Shown here: positions 1 to 9,930 of the stretch, one piece after another
Layout of the letters: every line of letters starts with the position of its first letter
Numbering within the stretch: position 1 is the stretch's first letter
Assembly (NCBI GenBank): GCA_000611775.1
Contig: KK106984.1
Span: 278,364 to 342,363, forward strand
Reading direction: 5' to 3'
Source: Umbilicaria muhlenbergii
Taxonomy: Eukaryota; Ascomycota; Lecanoromycetes; Umbilicariales; Umbilicariaceae
Length of the DNA: 64,000 nucleotides
Made by a program: the position numbers and the translations under genes
Notes under the pieces: generated by a model
Told to the model about the DNA's origin: nothing
Seen by the model: only the letters and a program-made list of their open reading frames with translations
Database searches by the model: none

Positions 1-506
1 CTCCATTTTGAGGTGTCTGCTACTCACCTTCCATTCTAAACGTTGCTCCGCCTCTATGGTGTGCCGTGTCTGCCCTGCCGCCTCCACCATGCGTTACAAC
101 GGCTTTCAAGGACGTTCAAATTTGCGCATCGGCCTTGAATCCCTTATCGGATAACCGCTAAGCCTGAGGTTGGTGCACCGCCTGGTTGTCAGACACTAAT
201 ATCGCTGCTGCGTATTCTTATTGGTCCACTGGCCACTCCCTCTGCCCTCCTTTCGGTTTTGCCCCTTTCCAGTGCGGTCGGCGTTATATTACCCCTTCTA
301 CACCCCTTATTTTCCTTGGCTCGGAAAATTGTTACAAGGCCACACTTCTGGATAGACCCCAACACTTTCTGGATAGACCCCAAATCTTCTGGATAGACCC
401 TTCTAACCTAATCGGGTTTAATACGTGTATAGCCCCCCGCGCCCCCCCCCTCCCCCCCCCGAAATTTTCTTGCCCCGTGAATACGCCTTTTAGAAAAAAA
501 CCAACC
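1..506. other. CpG-rich leader upstream of the MULE transposase
   Basis: This stretch is GC- and CpG-rich, unlike the decayed sequence after about 2 kb. No convincing gene is visible. A frame is open from 186, but its N-terminal part has no recognisable domain and is probably untranslated leader or transposon end. It contains three copies of a TGGATAGACCC motif (345-400) and a C-rich tract with few interruptions (433-470). If the MULE transposon starts in the window, its terminal inverted repeat should lie here, but the partner end is outside, so no boundary can be fixed. Confidence 0.5.
345..400. repeat. Three tandem TGGATAGACCC units
   Basis: Three units of about 20 bp, each containing CTGGATAGACCC, lie head to tail about 105 bp upstream of the MULE start codon. 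Subterminal tandem repeats are common near the ends of MULE-type elements and may bind transposase. That role here is inference. Confidence 0.7.
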
Positions 507-835
507 ATGGACGAATTTTCAGAATTTCTTTCAAGTTCGGCGGTAGAATTCCATGACGCAATGAAGGATTTTGACGACGTCCTAAGAGACCCATTTGAGG
601 ACTAAATTGACGAAGAAACCGACGAAGAAACCGCTGAGGAGTCACCCCCTGAATTCAACACTCTCATGCAGCTGCTTTCACCACCAATCAACAAGCCTTA
701 TCCTACCTTCACTGCCCTGCTTAAAGCAATCAATCTACACGCCGCCAAGCAGGGCTACGCTGTCGCTAAAGCAGGGAATAAAAAGAACAAAAATAAGGAG
801 GTTGTAAAGACATGGTTAAAGTGCTCACGGGGTGG
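507..835 (+). pseudogene. Mutator-like (MULE) transposase, FAR1-type N-terminus, truncated
   Basis: The ATG at 507 sits in a strong fungal context (CCAACCATGG) and is preferred to the in-frame start at 186. The first 32 residues are acidic (FSEFLSSS, then DAMKDFDDVL). A TAA at 603-605 interrupts the frame, after which the same frame runs on through an acidic EETDEETAEE stretch. Residues about 65-109 look like the FAR1/WRKY-GCM1-type start of fungal MULE transposases (PTFTALLKAINLHAAKQGYA, then WLKCSRGG). In intact relatives this domain binds DNA and is followed by a DDE catalytic core and often a SWIM finger. Here coding ends where LTR element A begins at 836, leaving roughly 110 codons. The family call rests on motif recognition only. 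Unlike its neighbours, the segment is not affected by the C-to-T decay. Confidence 0.7.
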
Positions 836-1117
836 TGTAAGAGGCTGGGTGTACGACGGTCGTCGTAGTGGTGTTTGAACGGGGTGTCGTAGGCAGTATA
901 GTCACGATGGAGCCAAAGCAGTGGTTATACGTATTCTATTCAGTGGCAAAACTGATCACTGAGGAAGCAGGTTTCTGAACCTCCTTGTGAAGAGTTTTAC
1001 TTGATGCCAAGGCGCTAGGCGCTGAGTCATCATATCTATATAATGTCGTACTATAATGTTGTACTATAATGTCGTATTAGTGTCATACTGTCATACTATT
1101 ATATGGTGGCCCTGACA
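836..1117 (-). repeat. Element A, 3' LTR (family I)
   Basis: A 282-bp repeat running TGTAAGAG...CCTGACA. It is the same LTR family as those at 4186, 12020, 31713, 51438 and 59451 and, reversed, 3529. Orientation follows from the purine-rich tract just inside it on the minus strand (AGAAGGGGAATG), typical of the polypurine tract before a 3' LTR. The left target half is GGTGG (831-835); the partner is outside the window. This copy keeps many CpGs and is much less decayed than the others. Confidence 0.85.
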
Positions 1118-1598
1118 CAGCATTCCCCTTCTCATAACGCCATCCCCGGAGTCAACTAACCGCTCATAAACTTCATTATGACGTCGTAACAGTTGAGGTT
1201 GTAGGGTGAGCGCATTGAGCTTGTAGAGTGATCACGCTGGACTGCACTAAAGTAAGGCTGATCACATGCCCTCACTTAATTGTGATGATATCACGCTGAC
1301 AGTAAGCTTTCTTCATAACATAAACATTGAAAATCACAATGTTTACTGTAGGTTCAAAACACTCTTCCCTTGTGTTTCTTCTTCATCATTTCTCTTATGA
1401 CATGTTGTTGTACTTCTCACAGCTTTTTCACAGCTCATTGAGTGACCTGATGACTTCATGACGTCATCCTCATTGCAGAGGTATCAACCTCATGAAGGGA
1501 GCGTCATGAAGCTCATAGCTCATGCCTCATTTGTGATGTCATACTCCTTGTCATACTCATATGGATGCTAACATGGTATATAGTCAATCAATATTCAA

Positions 1599-1844
1599 AT
1601 GATTGAACCCACGGCCGTGAACAACAGTGAAGACCCGCCTTCATCAGGCAAGCCTGTCAGCCTTCACGCTCAGTGTGATGAGGAGGGCTCTGAGGTATCA
1701 TCATTGACAGGTGAGCTCATGATGATTGACACCTTCAGAAAGAGACAGGGAAACAGAGCAGTAAAACTGATCATTCAGTGCCTGAAGAAAATCAAGTGTT
1801 TACCTCTGAGTGATGTCTCTGATGAGGGTTCCTGCTCTGTGTGA
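1599..1844 (+). CDS. Antisense ORF in the 3' region of element A
   Basis: An 81-codon open frame on the strand opposite to gag-pol of its element, between the chromodomain end and the 3' LTR. The product is acidic and polar at first (NNSEDPPSSGK, CDEEGSE) and then basic (DTFRKRQGNR, LKKIKCLPL). Related plus-strand sequence occurs at the same place in C (from about 4965), K/J (about 52225) and J (about 59925). That recurrence suggests a gene-like segment carried by the family. No known domain is recognised. It is treated as part of a fossil. Confidence 0.4.
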   Translation: MIEPTAVNNSEDPPSSGKPVSLHAQCDEEGSEVSSLTGELMMIDTFRKRQGNRAVKLIIQCLKKIKCLPLSDVSDEGSCSV

Positions 1845-1993
1845 TGTCATGATGATACCTCACTGCCGGCTCACGTGCAGAAGGGCCATCATCATGAGCA
1901 TGTGATTTGAGAGAACCTCAGTCACACACTGTCAGGTACTGCTCACTGTGACTCTTGCAGAAGAGCTGAAGTTGATCAGTGCTTCATGTCACA

Positions 1994-2922
1994 NNNNNNN
2001 NNNNNNNNNNNNNNNNNNNNNNNNNNNNNNNNNNNNNNNNNNNNNNNNNNNNNNNNNNNNNNNNNNNNNNNNNNNNNNNNNNNNNNNNNNNNNNNNNNNN
2101 NNNNNNNNNNNNNNNNNNNNNNNNNNNNNNNNNNNNNNNNNNNNNNNNNNNNNNNNNNNNNNNNNNNNNNNNNNNNNNNNNNNNNNNNNNNNNNNNNNNN
2201 NNNNNNNNNNNNNNNNNNNNNNNNNNNNNNNNNNNNNNNNNNNNNNNNNNNNNNNNNNNNNNNNNNNNNNNNNNNNNNNNNNNNNNNNNNNNNNNNNNNN
2301 NNNNNNNNNNNNNNNNNNNNNNNNNNNNNNNNNNNNNNNNNNNNNNNNNNNNNNNNNNNNNNNNNNNNNNNNNNNNNNNNNNNNNNNNNNNNNNNNNNNN
2401 NNNNNNNNNNNNNNNNNNNNNNNNNNNNNNNNNNNNNNNNNNNNNNNNNNNNNNNNNNNNNNNNNNNNNNNNNNNNNNNNNNNNNNNNNNNNNNNNNNNN
2501 NNNNNNNNNNNNNNNNNNNNNNNNNNNNNNNNNNNNNNNNNNNNNNNNNNNNNNNNNNNNNNNNNNNNNNNNNNNNNNNNNNNNNNNNNNNNNNNNNNNN
2601 NNNNNNNNNNNNNNNNNNNNNNNNNNNNNNNNNNNNNNNNNNNNNNNNNNNNNNNNNNNNNNNNNNNNNNNNNNNNNNNNNNNNNNNNNNNNNNNNNNNN
2701 NNNNNNNNNNNNNNNNNNNNNNNNNNNNNNNNNNNNNNNNNNNNNNNNNNNNNNNNNNNNNNNNNNNNNNNNNNNNNNNNNNNNNNNNNNNNNNNNNNNN
2801 NNNNNNNNNNNNNNNNNNNNNNNNNNNNNNNNNNNNNNNNNNNNNNNNNNNNNNNNNNNNNNNNNNNNNNNNNNNNNNNNNNNNNNNNNNNNNNNNNNNN
2901 NNNNNNNNNNNNNNNNNNNNNN
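1994..2922. other. Assembly gap (929 N)
   Basis: A run of unknown bases inside the 3' region of element A. Its right edge enters a short-period tandem repeat, which probably caused the assembly to fail. Frames running through the gap have no meaning. Confidence 1.
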
Positions 2923-3060
2923 AAAACGGCTTCCAAAACGGCTTCGATGACGGCCTCAAAAAGCGGCTTCCAAAACGGCCTTGAAAAACAGCTTTCAAAA
3001 CAGCTTCCAAAATGGCTTTGATGACGGCCTCAAAAAATGACCTTGAAATTGACTTGAGAA
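2923..3060. repeat. Minisatellite with AAAACGGCTTCC-type units
   Basis: Degenerate head-to-tail units of about 12-25 bp built on AAAACGGCTTCC and GATGACGGCCTC, running straight out of the assembly gap. CpG-containing units are kept at the left and decay to CAG or TGG forms to the right. The array has no counterpart in elements C, J or K, so it belongs to material inserted in element A. Confidence 0.8.
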
Positions 3061-3120
3061 GGCGCCTTTTGAACTGACTTTTTTGACTACCATAAAGACT
3101 ACCATAACTATTTGTATGTA

Positions 3121-3268
3121 CTGGGTTAACCCAGAATTTTCTGGGTTTGGGTTAAATGGGTTGGGTTTTTTCTGGGTTGGGTTTCAGCATGTATAACCCA
3201 CCTCAAAACTCAACCCAAACCCAACCCAAACCCAAACCCACTGGGTAAAACCCAACCCATAGTGCAGC
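3121..3268. repeat. 148-bp foldback of GGGTT/AACCC units with flanking direct repeats
   Basis: The left arm is rich in GGGTTTGGGTT and TTGGGTT, the right arm in AACCCAAACCC, separated by a short spacer around 3185-3195, so the strand can fold into a long hairpin. It opens with the perfect palindrome CTGGGTTAACCCAG. The heptamer GTATGTA flanks it on both sides (3114-3120 and 3269-3275), as a target duplication would. It may be a small MITE-like element. No terminal repeat of a named family is recognised. Confidence 0.6.
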
Positions 3269-3528
3269 GTATGTATAGCGCTCAACAGCTGATTAATTCC
3301 TCATGCTGTCACCTCTTATCAGTCACTACTGACACTTTTCATGCTTCTCACAGTCACTTCTCAACATGAGTTTCTTGACTCCCTTGAGGTTGAAATGTGT
3401 TAATTCAGTAGTCTCAAGAAGCTCATTCAGGCTTTTACTGTCTTGTTAAAGAGCACTGCTCACGCTTTTCATGTCCTCAATACTCATCAATCTTGTCATC
3501 ATCAGGAGTACATCAAACTGTCAGAGTC

Positions 3529-3798
3529 ATCATATAATAATATGACAGTATGACAAGTACAGCACTATAGTACAACACTATAGTATAATATTATATAGAC
3601 ATGATGACTCAGCACTTAGCGCCTTGGCATCAAGTGAAAACTCTTCACAAGGAGGTTTAAAAACCTGCTTCCTCAGTGATCAGTTTGATCACTGAATAGA
3701 AGATGTATAATCACTGCATTGACTTCATCATGACTATATTGCTTATGACACCTCATTCAACTCCTATATGATGACTGTTGTACACTCAGCCCTTTACA
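3529..3798 (+). repeat. Element B, 5' LTR (family I)
   Basis: 270 bp, TGTCAGAG...CCTTTACA, the reverse complement of the LTR at 836-1117 and so opposite in orientation. It follows CAAAC (3524-3528), the expected left target half. Straight after it comes TACTGATCGCTCAG, the primer-binding region, and then gag. A run of GTCATACT-like units and a TATA-rich stretch lie in its first 80 bp. Confidence 0.88.
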
Positions 3799-4185
3799 TA
3801 CTGATCGCTCAGTGCCTTCAGGTGAACGGCCATGTCAGAAGCATAAAACATGATGACATCAACACTTTGATCTTGTCAGGTCAGTGAAACAGTTGATAAT
3901 CAAGCTGAGACAAGCTCTTCAATTAACAGGTTTACATTATCAGTTGTCAACACCTTTACTTCTGACATCATTGATGATGATGAACATATTGCTGCAGGTA
4001 ATCTCAATGACATAATTAAAGATTTTAAAGCAGTCACTGCTCACAATCAGGAAGTCATTGAGCGTCAGTGATTATAATTATGACATGTATGACAAGAAAT
4101 TGAGTTTAAGAACAATAAAAGGAAGCTTCAAGAGTTTAATTAACATCTACAAGAAAATTCTTCAATTATGATAAACTCAGAGAAC
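3799..4185 (+). pseudogene. Element B, primer-binding region and start of gag
   Basis: Collinear, in reverse complement, with 11600-12019 of C and 59060-59450 of K. It opens with the primer-binding region and an ATG-rich stretch and continues into the N-terminal part of gag. It ends at AGAAC (4181-4185), the target of element C; the sequence resumes at 12306. No intact frame remains. Confidence 0.7.
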
Positions 4186-4471
4186 TGTAAGGAGCTGAGT
4201 GTATGACAGAGTGTCATAACAGTGTTTGAACAGAGTGTCATAAGCAATATAATCATGATAAGGTCAATGCAATGATTATACATCTTTTATTCAGTGACAA
4301 AACTGATCACTGAGGAAGCAGGTTTTCAAACCTCCTTGCAAAGAGTTTTCACTTGATGTCAAGGCGCTACTTGCTGAGTCATCATATAAGTGAGCTATAG
4401 TGATATACTGTCATACTGTCATACTGTCATATTATCATACTGTCATACTATTATATATGGTGACCCTGACA
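4186..4471 (-). repeat. Element C, 3' LTR
   Basis: 286 bp, TGTAAGGAG...CCCTGACA. It is the same length as the partner at 12020-12305. On the minus strand it is preceded by the purine tract GGGAAGGGAAATG. It contains several head-to-tail CTGTCATA units (about 4405-4450), whose number varies between copies of this LTR. Confidence 0.92.
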
Positions 4472-6330
4472 CAGCATTTCCCTTCCCATGGCGCCGTCCC
4501 TGATGTCAATTGACTTCAAATTCATCATTATAGACATCATCATGATGACCTGATAAGTGATTGATCATGTAGGGTGAGGGTGTGAAATTGCACTAAGATA
4601 AGACTGATCACATGTTCTCATTTAATTGTGATGATATCACACCTGACAGTAAGCTCTTCTTTTTAACATAAACATCAAAATTAAAATGTTTACTGTAAGT
4701 TCAAAACACTCTTCCCTTGTGTTTCTTCTTCATCATCTCTCTTACAACATGTCATCATACTTCTCATGACTTTTTCACAGCTTATTGAGTGACCTGATGA
4801 CTTCATGACATCATCTTCATTGCAGAGGTGTTCACCTCATAAAGGGAGCATCATGAAGCTTGCAGCTCATGACTCAACATTCTTGCAGTGTCATACTTCC
4901 TGTCATATATCATATGGATGCTAACATGGTATATAGGCAATCAATAATTGAATTCTCAAACTCATGATCATGAACAACAGTGAAGACCTGCCTTCATCAG
5001 GAAAGCTCATTGATCTTCAAGCTCAATGTGATGAGAAGAGCTCTGAGTCAGAGTCAGTGAATGAAACTGTGATGATCAACACCTTCAGAAAGAGATGAGG
5101 AAACAGAGTGATAAAATTGACTGTTCAACACCTGAAGAGGATCAGATGTTTATCTCTGAGTGACATCTTCAACAGCAGTTCCTGCTCTGTGTGATGTCAT
5201 GATGATATCTCACTGTCAGCACGCGTGCAGCAGGGTCATCATCATGAGCATGTGATTTAAGAGAACCTCAGTCACATGCTGTCAGATACTGCTCACTGTG
5301 ACTCTTGCAGAAGAGCTGAAGTTGATCAGTGCTTCATGTCACAGGTCAATTCAGCCTGCACTCATTACATGTTGCTCTGCAATCCTCATGATCAATGCAT
5401 GATGAAGCTTCTGATCATCATTACTTCAGTCTTTAAGAGCTCTGATGTTGTTGTTCTGCATGTGCATGCTTATGATGACAGAAGAGGTGACAGCACACTG
5501 TAAGTTTGCTTTTCTTAATCCTTTTTCATTTTGTTTCATTTAATATAAATATGACATACCTGTCATACTTATGACATTTTGTTGTATTGTCATATATACA
5601 ACATTTTGTCATACTGCTGTACTGTTGCACTGTTGTACTACTGATATGTTAATTGTTGTATAACACTTAATGATTGATTAATTCCTCACACTGTTGCTTC
5701 TTATCAGTCATTACTGACATCCTTCACGCCTTCTGCAGCTGCTTCTCAACATGAGTTTCTTGACTCTCTTGAGGTCAAAATGTGTTAATTCAGTAATCTT
5801 GAGAAGCTCATTCAAGCTCTTGCTGTCTTGCTGAAGAGCACTGCTCATGCTCTCTGCATCCTCAACACTCATCAATCTCATCATCATCAAGAGTACATTG
5901 AACTCTGTGAGTGCTGATGCATTGAGGAGATGAGGTCAGAGGCTTTATTAAACAACAGTGAAGAAGAGTTTAAGACAGTGAAAAACAAGTAAATAAATGA
6001 GGATGACTTGACATGACACTGATGAGGAGTCAAGTGCAAGATGTTGATCTCAAGTTCATTTTGATCTTCAGACTTGAAATGAAATGCTTTTGTGCTTAAG
6101 TGTTCTCTGCAATGTGACATGTCTGTGATAATGTAGTTCATGAAGTAATTCTATTAAAGATCTCATCATAATGTTGTAGCATCATAACCTCTGTTGTATT
6201 CTTATTGTAGGGCACAGGCTCTGTCATAGAAGATCAGGTTAACAAAGTTGACAAAGTTTTCAGTTCTTAAAACTCATGACTTTTGCAATAACTTCTCAAT
6301 CATTCTTGAAGAGTCACATCTTAAGACTCA
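4472..6330 (+). other. 3' region of element C with antisense coding-like sequence
   Basis: About 1.85 kb between the 3' LTR and the chromodomain, unusually long for a Ty3 element. On the plus strand, opposite to gag-pol, two coding-like blocks stand out: about 4970-5500, with a Cys-rich part, and about 5850-6010, with an acidic NNSEEEF-type stretch. Both recur at matching places in K and J. Nothing coding-like was found on the pol strand. Confidence 0.5.
5276..5503 (+). CDS. Antisense Cys-rich ORF in the 3' region of element C
   Basis: A 75-codon open frame on the strand opposite to pol. Cysteines at residues 8, 11, 19, 28, 35 and 41 give a CDSCRRAEVDQC motif and a second cluster around CTHYMLLCNPHDQC. 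The spacing recalls the small zinc-cluster-like domains of many fungal hypothetical proteins, in which C-x2-C pairs precede a coiled coil. A hydrophobic stretch (LLIIITSVF) and an acidic DDRRGD tail follow. Related sequence lies at the same position near 52555-52760 and 60255-60460. A DNA- or protein-binding accessory is plausible but unproven; the copy belongs to a fossil. Confidence 0.45.
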   Translation: MLSDTAHCDSCRRAEVDQCFMSQVNSACTHYMLLCNPHDQCMMKLLIIITSVFKSSDVVVLHVHAYDDRRGDSTL

Positions 6331-6339
6331 CCTGAATTT

Positions 6340-7760
6340 CTGTTTGTCAGGGTTGTCAGCATGAAATTTTCACATTTTTATCTTTACATTGCAGATGAAG
6401 TGTGTTGACTCTCATGTGTCATCTCACACCTGATCTGTCAACTTTCATTTAATGAGGTATTGAAGCCTGTTGTCATGAACATAATTATTCACAATTGCCT
6501 CAACTTCTCACTCATCATCTCAGTTGAGTAGTAGGTCTTTTCCTGTCAATGCAGAGAACACATGATGTGTGCCTCAAAATGACTTCAATAAAGTGACATT
6601 GAATACATTATAAATGTTTCAATCCTCTGAGAGGTCAAGTTTATATGATGACTGACTTATCACACATCATATCATGAATGAGTTGAGTTTTTTTCAATGC
6701 AGTTTCTTCATCTGCTTGTTCACTGACACATTCTTTTTATTAATCAGTACTAAATCACCTTCTTTGAATGTTATCTTCATTCAGCGCTGATTATAATAGT
6801 TTGCATACATTTCATTAACTTGTCATAACTGCTTCTGAGTTGTTGCAATTTAATCTTGAAGCTGCTGTGCATCTGCATAAAGTCTTATTTGTTCATGTGA
6901 GTGCTGTATAAGTGATCTACTTAGATTCATCTGAGAGTCTCACTTTAAGTTAAACTGAAAGGGGCTCTTTCCTGTAGCAGCATGTATGAAGTTGTTGTAT
7001 GAGAACTTCATGCAGGGTAAAAGCTTCACTCAGTTCTCTTGCTGCTCATTAATGAATATGTGTAAATACATCTTCAGGGACTGATTCTGCCTCTATGTTT
7101 AAAAATCAGTTTGAGGGTGAAAAGCTGTTGACATGTTATGATGACATCACATGTGAAAGCAGAAGCTGATTCATTACTCTGACATAAACAGCTTATCTCT
7201 GTCTGTGATTAAAACTTCTGACACGTCATGATGCTTGACTATGTCTCAAATAAATATTTCAATGAAGTCAGCAACTGACATTGTCTTCTGTACTGAAATA
7301 TAGTGAGTCATTTTGGTCAACTTATCAACTATGACAAGGATTGAATCTCATGTTGTACTTTCATACATGCTGCTCAGTGGCAGATTCATAATGAAGTTCA
7401 TTGTCATCATATGTCACAGCTCAGTTGAGACTGACAATGAGTTTAATAACTTGTATGATTTGTGATGAGCTGACTTCACCTTTTGGCATTCAACACAGTC
7501 ATGACAGTAACATCATACATCTCTGACAGCATCAGGTCAGTCATAAGATCATTGTATTAATTTTGTAATTCTTAATTTTCTGAAATGACCTGCAAAGACA
7601 TCATTGTGAAATTAACTGATCATCACATTGTGAAGGGCAGGGTTCTGTGAAATGTAGATTTTATCATCATAATATACAACATCCTCAATTTCCTCTCAAC
7701 ATTTCATTATGTCAGAGAGTATTGTCATCATATTTATCATTTTTGACTCAGTCAAGTTGT
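6340..7760 (-). pseudogene. Element C integrase and chromodomain
   Basis: Minus-strand pol end. The zinc-finger-like start lies around 7470-7760 and the catalytic core around 6900-7470. A chromodomain follows at about 6340-6540, where RLQYLIKWK, DDTWES and FHADNPDK match the fold's aromatic cage, turn and closing helix. In active chromoviruses this tail binds methylated histone H3K9 and steers insertion into heterochromatin. The same arrangement is seen in K (53570-54960) and J (61290-62700). Broken in many places. Confidence 0.7.
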
Positions 7761-8068
7761 TTTTATCCTTGAGAGGGGTAGTTAATCTCTGTCATACTCA
7801 TCATATCAAACCATCTTTCAACTGTTTGGTATGAATTATACATTTAAGTTGTTTGATAAACATTCTTGTATAAGCTGTTATCTCCTCACCTAGAGGTGAG
7901 TGAGTAGACATGAGCTGAAGCACTTCAACAGTGTCAGCAGAAGAAGTGTTATCCTTAATTTAAAGATTAATAAGAACATGACTTGCATCATCATTCATAA
8001 TTACAGTGTCTGCTGCATTATTCTTGATTAAGTGCTGTTCAGGTTTTGCATACTCAGACTTTCTCATT

Positions 8069-8250
8069 CAGTCACAGCTTGCTTCTTGAGCATATAAGTC
8101 ACAAGCTACTGATGTTTTAATCATACTGTCAGCTTTAATATTCATCATATTGATATGTTCATCATGACTTGCTTCTCAAGCATGTAGATCATGAACTGCT
8201 GATGTTTCAATCATGCTGTCAACTTCAGTATTCATCATACTGGTATTATT
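8069..8250 (-). repeat. Element C RNase H-integrase linker, two tandem units
   Basis: Two head-to-tail units of about 90 bp that code, on the minus strand, for a peptide centred on TSAVHDLHAQEASHDE. This is the shortest version of an array that has more units in K, J and B. Confidence 0.7.
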
Positions 8251-8439
8251 CATTGTGACAGATATGACATTCTTTTGTTGTAGCTTCTGTTGTACTGAGC
8301 GTCTTGACTGCAGTGTCATTGTGACAAGCATGTATAATTTCTCCTGCATGAGCTTATAATCCTTGCTTCCTAAATGGAAGAACTGTCACACTATTTCAGC
8401 AGTGATTGAGGTATTGACAGTTTTCAGCAGTTCATAATC

Positions 8440-9930
8440 AGGTCATCTTGATAAATCATCAGCAGAGTTCTTCTTGCTCTCTTGATATGTGACCTTAAAG
8501 TCATACTCAGTGAGCTTTTCAGCTCACTTGAGCTGCCTTCATGTGAGGTTTGAGGTAGTCATAAACCAAACAAGGTTTGCATGATCAGTCAATACAATGA
8601 TCAGGTGCTTAGCGCCTTGACAGTAGTATCATCAATGATGCATGACTTTCATGATGACAAGGAGCTCTTGCTCACCTGTATCATATCAAGTCTCAGTATT
8701 TAGCAGCTTCTTACTGTAGTAAGTAATTAATAATCAGTGCAATTGACTGTTAATTTTAAAGCATTGCGTCAAGATTCTGTCAATTGTGAATTCAGAGGCG
8801 TTCATTTCAACCCTCATGAGTTTGTTTTCATTGAAATAGTGTAGTAATGAAGCACTCATGAAGGTCTCCTTCAGAGCATTAAATGCTTTCAATGTGACTT
8901 CTGAGAGTGAAAAAAAAGCAGGTATGATGTTTTCTTGTTGTAACTCTTCTTCAACTTGCAGATTACATGTTGAATATTTTGTATTAAATCTTCACAATGA
9001 AGTCAGGCTGTTCTGCTTTCTTTTAGTAACAGTTCATTGAGACTGAAGAGGAGAGAATGATGTATCCTCAGTCTTCTTTTTATTCTTTCCTGTTTTCAGA
9101 AGATTTAACAGTGATGCTGTAATTCATGAATAATCTCTTATAAACCTTCAAAAGAAGTTAATGAAGCTTAAAAAGACCTGCAATTCATGAATGTTCTCTG
9201 AGGGTAATCATTCTTCAACGGCGTGAATCTTTTCTGAACTCATATGTATGCCTTTGATATTAATCTTAAACCTCAGGAAGTTCACTTCTGTTGCATTAAA
9301 AAAGCATTTGCTGATCTTAAGATGAAGATCATGACATCATAATGCAGTTAATACTTGTTGTACATGCTCCTCATGTTCAGATTCATCTTTGCTGAAGATC
9401 AGGATATCATCTAGATAAATCATGCAAATTATATAAAGAAACTAATCAAGAGCCTTATCAATGAATGCTTGAAATGTAGCAGGAGCATTCATGAGACTGA
9501 AAAGCATGACAAGATATTTAAACAGGCTGAATCATGTTCAGAATGCTGTTTTTCACTCATCTTCACCCTTAATTCATATTTAATTATATGCATTCTTACA
9601 GTTCAGCTTAGTGAACTTCTTAGCTTCTTAAAGATGATTCAACATGTTTAATATAAGTGGTAATGAGTAGTAATTTTTAATGATAATATTATTCAAGCAC
9701 TTATAATCAATGACTAGTCATAAGCTGCTGTCTGATTTCAGTACAAACATAACAGGTGAAGCTGCAGGTGATATTAATTTACAGATTATGTCTGCCTTCA
9801 TAACATCATCTAGATATACCTTCAGTACATTGAGTTCAGTTGAAGACATTGAGTATAATCTTTTAAATGAAGATTGCTGCTCTGATTTCAAGTCAATGAC
9901 ATGATCATGTGAATCTCTCTCAGATAAAGA
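8440..9930 (-). pseudogene. Element C reverse transcriptase and RNase H
   Basis: The RT is about 9150-9930, with the polymerase motif Y-L-D-D at 9406-9417 (reverse strand). The RNase H is about 8440-8870, with the DASEF, DEQELL and TDH landmarks of the Ty3 type. Plus-strand open frames in this stretch (9469-9651, 9710-9904) are antisense shadows. Broken in many places. Confidence 0.72.

Larger units (their letters stand above)
836..3528 (-). mobile_element. Element A: family I chromovirus fossil, 3' end only
   Basis: Outermost retroelement of the nest, inserted in the MULE transposase. The window shows its 3' LTR and the 3' non-pol region (1118-1993 and about 3269-3528, collinear with 4472-5880 of element C). 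Between these lies an insert containing an assembly gap. Element B begins at 3529, so A's pol, gag and 5' LTR should lie beyond the window. It is broken. Although it must be older than the elements nested in it, its sequence is the least decayed. Confidence 0.75.

Noticed and set aside
836-1117. Reading the family I LTR direction from its TG...CA ends
   Set aside because: Both orientations start with TG and end with CA. The direction was taken from the purine tract and the pol strand instead.
1948-3021. Long frames of 315-357 codons on both strands
   Set aside because: They consist almost entirely of unknown bases in the 929-base gap.
3121-3268. Telomere-like repeat
   Set aside because: The units are GGGTTT/GGGTT in mixed order and form an inverted hairpin, not a uniform TTAGGG-type array.
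3799-3830. Self-priming (Tf1-like) primer-binding site in families I and II
   Set aside because: The sequences after the LTRs do not begin with TGG, and short LTR complementarities (8-10 nt) exist. Decay removes TGG and no transcript start is known, so the match may be chance.
9469-9904. Plus-strand frames over the RT of C (and 56898-57333 in K, 29010-29204 in B)
   Set aside because: They are reverse-complement shadows of the RT coding region, which has clear motifs on the other strand.
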